A program made the position numbers and the translations under genes. Below are positions 6,454 through 13,524 of a stretch of 31,937 bases of DNA, in pieces. Source of the stretch: an uncultured Candidatus Saccharibacteria bacterium (GTDB taxonomy: Bacteria; Patescibacteriota; Saccharimonadia; Saccharimonadales; Saccharimonadaceae); contig CARTQV010000003.1 in NCBI GenBank assembly GCA_949070545.1, positions 1 through 31,937 on the forward strand, written 5' to 3'. The notes below the pieces were generated by a model. It worked only from the letters and a program-made list of their open reading frames with translations. It did no database searches and was not told where the DNA came from. The first letter of the stretch is position 1, and the number at the start of each line of letters is the position of its first letter.

Positions 6454-7815
6454 CTACGACAACTCGCGGGCGGCGATTCGAACTGCATCGCTCCAGCCCA
6501 TCGCTACATGCGGCGTCCCAGCGAGTTCTGCAACCTTCAACCCACTCCGGATTGCCAGCGCAATTTCTTGAATCACCAAATCCGCTTCTGGCGACACAAC
6601 CGTCGAACCAATCAACTGCCCTTTCGGGTTCACGGTCAATTTCACAAAACCTGCTCGAAAATCATTCACATTTGCGGCTGTTGTTGCATCAAGTGGAACA
6701 ATCACCGATTTTTGCTTTTGTTTAATCTGAGCGCATTCCATTTCATTTAATCCACACTTTGCCACTCTCGGCAAAGTGTTCGTCATACGTGTAAAACCGG
6801 TATAATTAATAATATTTCCTGAGTTTTTCAGAGCATTTAGCGCGGCAAGTTTTCCCTCATAAGTTGCTTTCTCGATTGAACTTTCTCCACCGATCACATC
6901 GCCGGCTGCCCAAATATGATGGTTCGTCGTGCGTAAGCCTTGGTCAACTTTTATCCCACGATAATCAAATTTCACACCAGCATTCTCCAGGCCAAAATCC
7001 GTTACTGGTTCAGGCGTCGTCGCTAGCACTGTCGCCTCTACGCGCACAGCTTTCTCTTGATTGTCCCGTACAAAAATTACTTGTTGTCCACCAGCGGCTG
7101 GCTGCAAAGCAACCACTCGCGAATGTTCCAGAATCTTTACGCCAAAACGATCACGTAAGTGCTTATAAATCACTTCACTTGCTTCAGGATCTTCGCGTGG
7201 TAAAATCCGATCTTGCGCTTCAACCAGCAAAACTCTCACGCCCAGTGCACCGAAATATTCCGCCAATTCACAGCCAGTCGAACCAGCACCCACAATCAAT
7301 AAAACTTTTGGTAACTTTGCCATTCTCAGTGCCGTATCAGGTGACCAACAGCTCACTGTATCAATCCCCGCGATGCCACTCACCGCCAGCCCTGCACCCG
7401 TTGCTACCAGAAACTTCTCGCTACGAATCCGATGGTTCCCAACTGCAATTTCGTGCGGACCAACGAATTGTGCCAAGCCATGATAGCAGTCAATCCCCGC
7501 ATTTTCGAAAATCTTCCGACTCCCGCCTCCAGCTCGTCGCACTGCCGCTGCCTGCCAATTCAAAACTGTCGGATAATTATAACGCAGAGTTGAACTTGAC
7601 ATCCCAAACCGCGATCCAGCTACAGCTTCGGCATAACGCTGTGCAAAACCTAACGCTGCCGCATAGGGAATATCGCGATAATTTAGTGTCGTCCCTCCGA
7701 AGCGATCTGATTCGACAATCGCTGTTCGCGCACCGAACCCTGCTGCCATCAAAGCCGCTGCACTTCCTGCTGCGCCGCTTCCAATCACTAGATACTGATA
7801 ATCACTTTTCGCCAT
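6454..7815 (-). CDS. FAD/NAD(P) oxidoreductase lacking the redox disulfide
   Basis: A 453-residue flavoprotein of the pyridine nucleotide-disulfide oxidoreductase family (dihydrolipoamide dehydrogenase/mercuric reductase architecture). Visible are the FAD loop YLVIGSGAAGSAAA (8-21), the NAD(P) loop LLIVGAGSTGCELAE, the second FAD motif IWAAGDVIGG, and a C-terminal dimerisation domain. The redox motif that normally reads GGTCLNxGCIPSK is here GGTTLNYRDIP, so both cysteines are replaced (Thr43, Asp48). The C-terminal HxHPTxxE dyad is also gone (TPHVAMGWSDA). A disulfide reductase reaction is therefore unlikely; NAD(P)H oxidase, transhydrogenase or quinone reductase activity is possible. It is the last gene of an operon, 24 nt after the ATP-cone-like gene. 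Confidence 0.85.
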   Translation of the reverse strand: MAKSDYQYLVIGSGAAGSAAALMAAGFGARTAIVESDRFGGTTLNYRDIPYAAALGFAQRYAEAVAGSRFGMSSSTLRYNYPTVLNWQAAAVRRAGGGSRKIFENAGIDCYHGLAQFVGPHEIAVGNHRIRSEKFLVATGAGLAVSGIAGIDTVSCWSPDTALRMAKLPKVLLIVGAGSTGCELAEYFGALGVRVLLVEAQDRILPREDPEASEVIYKHLRDRFGVKILEHSRVVALQPAAGGQQVIFVRDNQEKAVRVEATVLATTPEPVTDFGLENAGVKFDYRGIKVDQGLRTTNHHIWAAGDVIGGESSIEKATYEGKLAALNALKNSGNIINYTGFTRMTNTLPRVAKCGLNEMECAQIKQKQKSVIVPLDATTAANVNDFRAGFVKLTVNPKGQLIGSTVVSPEADLVIQEIALAIRSGLKVAELAGTPHVAMGWSDAVRIAARELS

Positions 7816-7839
7816 TTAGTTCTGCCCACCGTCCATATC

Positions 7840-8124
7840 TTATATTATTTTACCACGATTTTGATAAACATAAGACAAATCTTTACTATATTTCATAATA
7901 TCCGCCGCCACTCGCCGGTTAATGTCATCGCTTGTCACGACCGAGCGCTGCGTAACCCATTTCGCTGTCTCAGTTGCAACTTTTTCGGCAATCACTTCAG
8001 CCGTTCCAATTGGCATATGAATTGCTTTTGCGTCACTGATAATTTCTGCTTTCAAATCTTCAACTTTGAACTCAGTTGGCTGTATTCCGCGCTTTTGCTT
8101 GACTTTTCTATTCTTTCTCATCAT
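7840..8124 (-). CDS. Small ATP-cone-like protein
   Basis: A 94-residue protein with a very basic N terminus (MMRKNRKVKQKR) followed by a helical domain. The spacing of FKVEDLKAEIISDAK, AEVIAEKVATETAKWV, VVTSDDINRRVAADIM and LSYVYQNR is reminiscent of ATP-cone domains found in NrdR and ribonucleotide reductases, but it is a stand-alone cone with no zinc ribbon. The resemblance is weak and is my own reading. Its ATG overlaps the stop of the upstream membrane-protein gene (ATGATGA; both ATGs are possible starts) and a TGAGGT site precedes it. It could be a nucleotide-sensing or DNA-binding partner of its neighbours. Confidence 0.6.
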   Translation of the reverse strand: MMRKNRKVKQKRGIQPTEFKVEDLKAEIISDAKAIHMPIGTAEVIAEKVATETAKWVTQRSVVTSDDINRRVAADIMKYSKDLSYVYQNRGKII

Positions 8125-8813
8125 ACCAATACCTCAAAAGTGAACAAGAAAAACGCCAAAGTCGCAAATCCAATTCCCGTCAAAACTCGGAAAAAGTTTT
8201 TATGCTTGACACGCCATCTTTGTATATCAACTACGGTTTGTCCTCGCCGAATCATGGCTCGAAAAACCACTAATGGGACCACTGAAATCACCGTATACAA
8301 CGCCAAAGCCAAGATTTGATAAAGAGGCGGAAGACTAAGTAAACTATTCGCCGCCACTACGAAGAGTACAATCGTCCACGGTGTCTCCGCCAAACTCGTC
8401 AATACACCGAGCGAGAAGGCCTCGGTATTATTATTCGTAGTCTTTGCGCGTTTGTCGATAAACCTCGCCACACTTCGCGGCAGCCAAAGCTCAGTACTTT
8501 TTCCGCGTCGATAATAAAACGTCCACATCGCGATTGCAAGCGCAACCAACATTCCTACCACAATCACGAGTTCTTCCACATAGAGTGGTTTTTCAAAATA
8601 ACGATCTAAAACAAACGCCACGGCTCCCAGCGCCAAGAATACCAAGGTCCCAATCCCTGTAATATAACTATCGACCAAATTTTTGGTTTTTTTCCGCACA
8701 TGTTTCCCTAAACTTGCATGATAAAGTAGCAGCAAAGCCCCCAAACTTAGCTGCAATGTTGCATGAATCACCGCCGCCAAGAACACCTCGCTAAAAGGGA
8801 TGATCATATCCAT
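8121..8813 (-). CDS. Polytopic membrane protein, LysE/GAP-superfamily-like
   Basis: A 230-residue integral membrane protein with about six hydrophobic helices in two groups of three, separated by a basic loop (SVARFIDKRAKTTNNN). The fourth helix begins AFSLGVLTSLAETPW, similar to the glycine/proline-containing repeat of LysE, CcdA and GAP transporters. It contains no cysteine at all, which argues against a CcdA/DsbD-type thiol transporter. First gene of the operon that continues with the ATP-cone-like protein and the flavoprotein. The ATG at 8813 lies 6 nt from a TGTTATAAT box. Substrate unknown. Confidence 0.7.
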   Translation of the reverse strand: MDMIIPFSEVFLAAVIHATLQLSLGALLLLYHASLGKHVRKKTKNLVDSYITGIGTLVFLALGAVAFVLDRYFEKPLYVEELVIVVGMLVALAIAMWTFYYRRGKSTELWLPRSVARFIDKRAKTTNNNTEAFSLGVLTSLAETPWTIVLFVVAANSLLSLPPLYQILALALYTVISVVPLVVFRAMIRRGQTVVDIQRWRVKHKNFFRVLTGIGFATLAFFLFTFEVLV

Positions 8814-8819
8814 ATTTCA

Positions 8820-8828
8820 ATTATAACA
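8820..8828 (-). promoter_or_regulatory. Leaderless promoter of the membrane-protein operon
   Basis: TGTTATAAT on the minus strand, ending 6 nt before the ATG at 8813. It is divergent from the lamin-tail gene promoter, with about 30 bp between the two -10 boxes, so the two promoters must share upstream DNA. Confidence 0.7.
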
Positions 8829-8858
8829 CACTTATGCTTGTAGGTCTTTTTTATTTTG

Positions 8859-8867
8859 TGCTATGCT
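8859..8867 (+). promoter_or_regulatory. Leaderless promoter of the lamin-tail gene
   Basis: TGC plus TATGCT, 6 nt before the ATG at 8874. It is a weaker -10 than its neighbours. An upstream in-frame TTG would read through this box and give a false MCYAPN N terminus. Confidence 0.55.
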
Positions 8868-8873
8868 CCGAAC

Positions 8874-10436
8874 ATGAAATATTTTTTATCACATTTTCGC
8901 ATTACAATTCTATTCGGGCTTGTTCTTTTGTTGGGCTCTGGTTTTTGTTCTATGCCAATTCCAAAAGCAGTTTCCGACACGGTCGCGACTACTAATCCGT
9001 TATCTTCGCTAGAAACGACAACTCTCGAAGCACCTGATGTTAAAGAACCGATTACCGAATGGAAATTCGATTCAGATTTGATCATTTGGGCAGTCAATCC
9101 TGGTTATACCATAGACGGAACTCGCGACGTCGGCGAGTTTATCGAGCTTCACCGTACGACTGACGTTTCTCTTTCGCTCGCTGGCTATTCGCTACGCTAC
9201 ACTAATACAAGTGGCGCGCAAACGACTTTGATTGACTTTTCCGAAGGAAGCTCTATGGCTGGCGAGTCTCTCCTCTTACGGCTTGCTAGGTCGCCAGGGT
9301 CCGATCAATCTGACGCGACCTACATGACGACCTTAGCAATGTCCGCTGGAAAGCTTGAAATTGTTTCTGGAGATCAAGTTGTTGACGAAGTTTGTTGGTC
9401 AGGGAAGTCAGACTGCTCGGCTGCCTTCAAAAGCTCCCACCCGACTATACTTTTGCGTAACCCTCAATCTAACGATTTTGCGCATGTCGCAGATTATACG
9501 CCTTCATTCGACCCTATGCATCCTTCACTCATTTTGCCCGAAATCCCCGATGACACTAACCTCGGCGACTTACCGTCCACGAGTTGCATGAGACTTGAGT
9601 TTTCCGAAATTCTCACTTATTATTCTGGCGAAAAGACTGAACAATTTATCGAACTCTACAATCCAAACGACCAGGACGTCAACCTATCGGGCTGCCAGCT
9701 GCGCTACAAGAAGAAAAACTATCCACTTTCGGGGGTTATTGCCGCTGATGGGTATTATGTTTTCTACCCTAACCAATCCGCCTCACCTTTCAGTCTCACA
9801 AAAAATCCTAATACTTCGAATACAGTTGATTTGGTTGGAGCAAACGCGAATATTGACACTTTAACTTATAACCACGGTCAGAAGAAGTCAACTTCTTACG
9901 CTCGTTTTTATGACGTGAATGGAGAGGAAGTTTGGCAACTAACCTATAGCCCAACTCCAGGTTCTGCGAATGTTATGCAGGAGTTTCGTGCTTGTCCAGA
10001 AGGGAAAGTGATCAATATTGCAACTGGAAACTGTGTCAAAGCTAGTTCACTGAGAACCGCCGAGACTGATTGTCTTGCCGGCAAATACCGCAATCCTTTG
10101 ACTGGTCGTTGTAAGAAGGTTTCTTCCGAAAATGGGGAACCAAAACCTTGCGCTGCGGGCTATGAACGCAATCCTGAAACGAATCGTTGTCGAAAAATCA
10201 AACAAAATAACAATGGTACCGACTACCCGCTCGTTCCCGAAACTTATTCTGACCAGTCGACCTTCGTCGCACTGGGTATCATAACAGTTCTCGTTCTCGG
10301 CGGAGTTGTTTATATTATCTTACAATTCCGTCACGAGATCGCGCGATTGCAACGAAAATGTCGCCAGCGCCTGCACCACATTCGCAAAAACTTGGTCGCG
10401 CGAGGCATTAGCTTTCACCGGTACAAGAAGTCCTAG
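8874..10436 (+). CDS. Secreted lamin-tail-domain surface protein
   Basis: A 520-residue cell-surface protein. Layout: N-terminal hydrophobic signal (about 10-25), two lamin tail domains (about 60-180 with EFIELHRTTD and LAGYSLRY; about 230-345 with QFIELYNPNDQDVNLSGCQL), three short cysteine repeats (CPEGKVINIATGNC, CLAGKYRNPLTGRC, CAAGYERNPETNRC), a TM helix near 462-482 and a basic tail. Lamin-tail domains in bacteria are usually extracellular, often near envelope or nuclease functions; the Cys repeats look like small disulfide modules. It is probably anchored at the C terminus with both domains outside. The 37-residue tail lies on the strand opposite the adenylate-kinase-like gene (117-bp overlap). 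Confidence 0.88.
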   Translation: MKYFLSHFRITILFGLVLLLGSGFCSMPIPKAVSDTVATTNPLSSLETTTLEAPDVKEPITEWKFDSDLIIWAVNPGYTIDGTRDVGEFIELHRTTDVSLSLAGYSLRYTNTSGAQTTLIDFSEGSSMAGESLLLRLARSPGSDQSDATYMTTLAMSAGKLEIVSGDQVVDEVCWSGKSDCSAAFKSSHPTILLRNPQSNDFAHVADYTPSFDPMHPSLILPEIPDDTNLGDLPSTSCMRLEFSEILTYYSGEKTEQFIELYNPNDQDVNLSGCQLRYKKKNYPLSGVIAADGYYVFYPNQSASPFSLTKNPNTSNTVDLVGANANIDTLTYNHGQKKSTSYARFYDVNGEEVWQLTYSPTPGSANVMQEFRACPEGKVINIATGNCVKASSLRTAETDCLAGKYRNPLTGRCKKVSSENGEPKPCAAGYERNPETNRCRKIKQNNNGTDYPLVPETYSDQSTFVALGIITVLVLGGVVYIILQFRHEIARLQRKCRQRLHHIRKNLVARGISFHRYKKS

Positions 10437-10961
10437 CTCTTGATAATGTTTCAAAACTGGCAGAGTTTTCTCTCGATATTCGTTGATGCGGGTTTGGAAA
10501 GTTTGCGGGTCCGCATCATCTTCTCTCAATCCTCGATCATTCAGCATTTTTGCTGCTTCCCAGCGTTCAATCGTATCCGCTTCCGAAAGTTGCAACATCA
10601 CAACTGCCTTAATTGGGTGTCCGCTTTCTCGTGCAACGTTGATTACTTGGTTCTCTTCGCCCGCCCATCTTCCAATCGAAGATAACACGAGTGGAAATTC
10701 CATTAGCTCCTCTTTCTCAAAATACGGCAAAACCCATTCATAAAACAAGTTTGAAGGAATCAACTGCCCAGCACCAGTGACGTTTTGCTGTGTCGCTTCT
10801 TCCATCGCGCGCACGATAATCCCCGACGATAAGAACTTTCCACCTAACTTTTCGGCTAGTTTCAAACCGACGGTATCTTTCCCGCTCATCGGCAAGCCAA
10901 AGATATTAATACTACCCGTTCCAACCCAAGCTCTCAGGCGCTCTAATTGTGCATCAATCAT
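10320..10961 (-). CDS. Adenylate-kinase-family nucleotide kinase
   Basis: A 213-residue P-loop nucleoside monophosphate kinase. [12 protein letters not shown] (about 19-30) is the Walker A segment, where adenylate kinases have GxPGxGKGT. The lid region [20 protein letters not shown] and the following [18 protein letters not shown] match the C-terminal part of adenylate kinases, including the conserved arginines and the Asp-Asp. The substitution of SGKD for AGKG and the short middle region mean the substrate may not be AMP; a main adk is expected elsewhere. The ATG at 10961 is chosen over a TTG at 10979, which would read through the promoter. The gene ends inside the opposing lamin-tail gene. 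Confidence 0.85.
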   Translation of the reverse strand: MIDAQLERLRAWVGTGSINIFGLPMSGKDTVGLKLAEKLGGKFLSSGIIVRAMEEATQQNVTGAGQLIPSNLFYEWVLPYFEKEELMEFPLVLSSIGRWAGEENQVINVARESGHPIKAVVMLQLSEADTIERWEAAKMLNDRGLREDDADPQTFQTRINEYREKTLPVLKHYQELGLLVPVKANASRDQVFANVVQALATFSLQSRDLVTEL

Positions 10962-10967
10962 ATTCCG

Positions 10968-10976
10968 ATTATAACA
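10968..10976 (-). promoter_or_regulatory. Leaderless promoter of the adenylate-kinase-like gene
   Basis: TGTTATAAT on the minus strand, exactly 6 nt before the ATG at 10961. It is divergent from the hrcA promoter/CIRCE region, whose outer arm begins 26 bp away. Confidence 0.7.
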
Positions 10977-11001
10977 CAACCGTCTCGCAGCAGTCCGAAA
11001 A

Positions 11002-11047
11002 ATATCTAATTAGCAGTCTTGACGATAGATTGCTAATTAGATATAAT
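11002..11047 (+). promoter_or_regulatory. CIRCE operator fused to the hrcA promoter
   Basis: TTAGCAGTC-N9-GATTGCTAA (11010-11036) matches the HrcA operator TTAGCACTC-N9-GAGTGCTAA. The match extends outward: 14-bp arms at 11002-11015 and 11031-11044 are perfect inverted repeats. The N9 contains the -35 TTGACG (11019-11024), and 17 bp later comes TATAAT (11042-11047), which itself ends 6 nt before the hrcA ATG. HrcA bound here would cover the -35 box and spacer, so autorepression of the heat-shock genes is clear. Confidence 0.95.
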
Positions 11048-11053
11048 ATAAAC

Positions 11054-11809
11054 ATGAATTTGACTAAGCGCCAGGAAGGTATTTTATTCGCCATCATCGA
11101 AGAATATGCTGAAGTCGCGACTCCAGTCGGGAGCGTCACTCTCGCGAAACTTTTCAATGTTTCTTCAGCAACCATTCGGGCCGAAATGGCTCGCCTTGAG
11201 GAAAATGGTTACATCGCTCAGCCTCATACCTCGGCTGGTCGTGTCCCGACTGACGCCGGATATCGTTATTATGTAAATGTTCTATCTGAGCGCCCAGAGA
11301 CAATTGAAACGCACAGCGAGTTGCCTCACCATACCGAAGACGAGAAACCGCTTGAACGTAGCAGCCGGGTTTTGGAAGTTCGTATTAGCTCTCAAGCGCG
11401 CGCTGATTTTGCGATTCGCGGAGCGGTTGATTCTTTGGTGGAGTTGACAGGGAATCTCGGACTAGCGACAATCGGTGATCAGTTATATATTTCTGGTATC
11501 TCGCGACTTTTCACCCAGCCAGAGTTTCTTGATAATCAACGCGTCCAAGCCGTAGCAGAACTTTTGGACAATCTCGAACCATGGTTGCGTGAAGCTGCTC
11601 CAGGCCAACCGCTCAACATCTTCATTGGCAAAGAAAATCCTATTGGCAAAACTTCCGGTGTCTCTCTTATCATCAGTCGTTTTCGTTCGCCTTATTCTGA
11701 TCGTAGTTATATCGGCGTTCTCGGTCCAACTCGCCAAAACTACGCTAAGGTCATGTCGCTCGTGCGTCGCGCTGGGGACATGCTCGAAACTGCGCTTGCT
11801 ATTAAATAA
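11054..11809 (+). CDS. hrcA: Heat-inducible transcription repressor HrcA
   Basis: Repressor that binds CIRCE and is released on heat stress, normally assisted by GroEL. The N-terminal winged helix (1-85) shows [46 protein letters not shown] and [17 protein letters not shown], all family hallmarks. The C-terminal regulatory domain retains [28 protein letters not shown] and [17 protein letters not shown]. At 251 residues it lacks about 90 residues of the usual protein (about 340), apparently from the middle of the GAF-like domain and its insert. The start at 11054 fits the leaderless promoter. grpE follows after 15 nt; groEL, dnaK and dnaJ do not. Confidence 0.96.
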   Translation: MNLTKRQEGILFAIIEEYAEVATPVGSVTLAKLFNVSSATIRAEMARLEENGYIAQPHTSAGRVPTDAGYRYYVNVLSERPETIETHSELPHHTEDEKPLERSSRVLEVRISSQARADFAIRGAVDSLVELTGNLGLATIGDQLYISGISRLFTQPEFLDNQRVQAVAELLDNLEPWLREAAPGQPLNIFIGKENPIGKTSGVSLIISRFRSPYSDRSYIGVLGPTRQNYAKVMSLVRRAGDMLETALAIK

Positions 11810-11824
11810 TTTAGAGGAGAAAGT

Positions 11825-12382
11825 ATGAAAAAAACCAAGATTTCAGAGAACGAAGCTATAAAAACCCCAAAAATCTCGAAAGGTTCCGAATTTTTCGATG
11901 GATCTAAGGACCAAACCCCAGAGATTGTTCAGGAAGATACAGCTAATTCTACGATCCAAGATGAGCTAACAAAACAAGTTACTGAACTGACTAACGATCT
12001 CCAACGTACGCGCGCCGATTTTGAAAATTTTCGCAAGCAAGTCGAACTCCAACGCTCCCAAGCCGCTTTGGTCGCAAAACAATCCACAGTTTCAAAGTTT
12101 CTCCCCCTGATTGATGATTTTGAGCGAGCGTTCGCTTCTTTTCCCGAACAACTTGCTCCTCTTGAGAAAAACTTTTCAAAGACTCTGGGCAATCTTGGTC
12201 TTGAAAAGATTGATTCTGACGAAAACGTTGAGTTTAGCCCCAGTCTCCACGAAGCCGTTTCAGTAGCGGATGACGATGGCGACATCGAGGTTGTCGCCGA
12301 AACTTTGCGCCCTGGTTATTTTTATGAAGGTGAGATCTTGCGTCCTGCCATGGTCAAAGTGAAACATATTCCCGCAAAATAG
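11825..12382 (+). CDS. grpE: GrpE nucleotide exchange factor
   Basis: Cochaperone that releases ADP from DnaK. A disordered N terminus of about 50 residues is followed by the long dimerising helix (TKQVTELTNDLQRTRADFENFRKQ is its core), the four-helix region with FLPLIDDFERAF, and the beta domain with FSPSLHEAV and YEGEILRPAMVKV, which is the GrpE signature. Length (185) is typical. It follows hrcA by 15 nt with a strong GAGGAGA site and is under the same CIRCE operator. dnaK is expected next in many bacteria but is absent; the next gene is phosphoketolase with its own promoter. Confidence 0.95.
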   Translation: MKKTKISENEAIKTPKISKGSEFFDGSKDQTPEIVQEDTANSTIQDELTKQVTELTNDLQRTRADFENFRKQVELQRSQAALVAKQSTVSKFLPLIDDFERAFASFPEQLAPLEKNFSKTLGNLGLEKIDSDENVEFSPSLHEAVSVADDDGDIEVVAETLRPGYFYEGEILRPAMVKVKHIPAK

Positions 12383-12415
12383 CGATTTTGAAAACTTCCC
12401 CAAAACTGTTTTGAG

Positions 12416-12424
12416 TGCTATAAT
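12416..12424 (+). promoter_or_regulatory. Leaderless promoter of the phosphoketolase operon
   Basis: TGC plus TATAAT, exactly 6 nt before the ATG at 12431. A small CAAAAC/GTTTTG inverted repeat lies just upstream, but no clear grpE terminator is seen in the 48-bp gap. Confidence 0.7.
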
Positions 12425-12430
12425 GAAGCC

Positions 12431-13524
12431 ATGAGCAGTTTTGGAGGTGAAGATAACGCCCAGATTCAGCGTCGTGTTCGCGCTTGCGATTATTTGGTCG
12501 TTGCGCAACTGTTTTTGCAGGATAATTTTGACCTTTCGCGTCCGCTTATTGCTGACGACATCAAACCTCGTCTATTGGGGCATTGGGGGACTTGCCATGG
12601 TATCAATGTTGCCTATGCAAATCTGCGAGATTATTATAGTAGTAAAGAAACCCCCAATGTTTCTACGGAAGATTTGAAGAATCAGAAGCTTGCTGGTGTG
12701 GACCCTTTTGCGGTTGATACTAAAAAGAGAGAAATCTTGCCTACTTCCGAAGCACAGGTGCAAAAAGTCATCGACCCGGACTTCTTTTTCATTCTTGGTC
12801 CCGGACATGGTTTTCCGGCTCTCCAGGCGAATTTGTTTCTCGATGGCGATCTCGAAAAAGTTGATCCAAAAGCTACGCGCGATAAGGAAGGGCTGGCTTA
12901 CGTCTGCCGTAATTTTTCTTGGCCAGGAGGTTTCCCCTCACATGCCAGTCCTTTCACGCCAAACGTGATTTGTGAAGGCGGGGAATTAGGTTATGCACTC
13001 GGTGCTGCTTATGGTTTCGCACTTGGGTATCCTGAGCGCAAAGTCGCTGTCATGCTTGGCGACGGAGAACTAGAGACGGCTAGCGCTTTGGCTTCGTTGA
13101 ACCTCGTAAAGATTGCTGGTAGCCACGCGAGTAATGGTTTGGTTCTACCGATTCTACATTTAAATGGCTACAAAATCTCCGCACCGACCCTCTATGGACG
13201 AAAGTCTGAACGTGAGCTCAACGAATTATTGCGTGGGTTTGGCTATACTCCACTGACGATCGAAGGTGATAGTCCCGAAGCTTTTCAGTGTGCTTTAAGG
13301 AAGTCTGAGAAATATGAGCATCCGTTCCTGATTCTGCGTACTGAAAAGGCGCCACGGGGCCGAAGGAGGTTCATGGACGTAAAGTTGCTGGAAATTATCT
13401 CGCTCACCAAATTCCTCTGCCCGATGCGAAAACTGACCCTGAAGAACTAAAGATACTCAGTGATTGGCTGGAAAGTTACAAGTTCTCGGAGCTATTTGAT
13501 AAGGAGAAAGGTTTCAAATTATGA
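12431..13524 (+). pseudogene. xfp: Phosphoketolase N-terminal half, frameshifted
   Basis: N-terminal half of xylulose-5-phosphate/fructose-6-phosphate phosphoketolase, which cleaves sugar phosphates with inorganic phosphate to give acetyl phosphate using thiamine diphosphate. Family motifs are intact: KPRLLGHWGTCHGIN, GPGHGFPAL, FSWPGGFPSH, EGGELGYALGAAYG, the ThDP/Mg motif GDGELET and LPILHLNGYKI. At 13355-13362 the frame breaks: the universal PKGWTGPKE reads PRG then PKE, three residues and one base short, consistent with a 10-nt deletion. Read as given, translation runs out of frame and stops at 13450. After the shift the true frame continues through YLAHQIPLPDA to a TGA at 13522-13524, overlapping the next start. 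Either a recent inactivation or a sequence error; the intended protein would be about 367 residues. Confidence 0.85.

Noticed and set aside
6864..7898. A 344-codon open frame on the plus strand opposite the flavoprotein
   Set aside because: It is exactly antisense to a gene with clear FAD and NAD motifs, its product has no domain pattern, and it is rich in Ser, Leu, His and Gln, as expected for an antisense shadow.
8121..8813. CcdA/DsbD-type thiol transporter partnering the flavoprotein
   Set aside because: The protein contains no cysteine, so it cannot carry the disulfide relay.
12413..12424. GAGTGCTATAAT before phosphoketolase looks like half of a CIRCE site
   Set aside because: The left arm TTAGCACTC is absent upstream; it is simply the TGC-TATAAT promoter.
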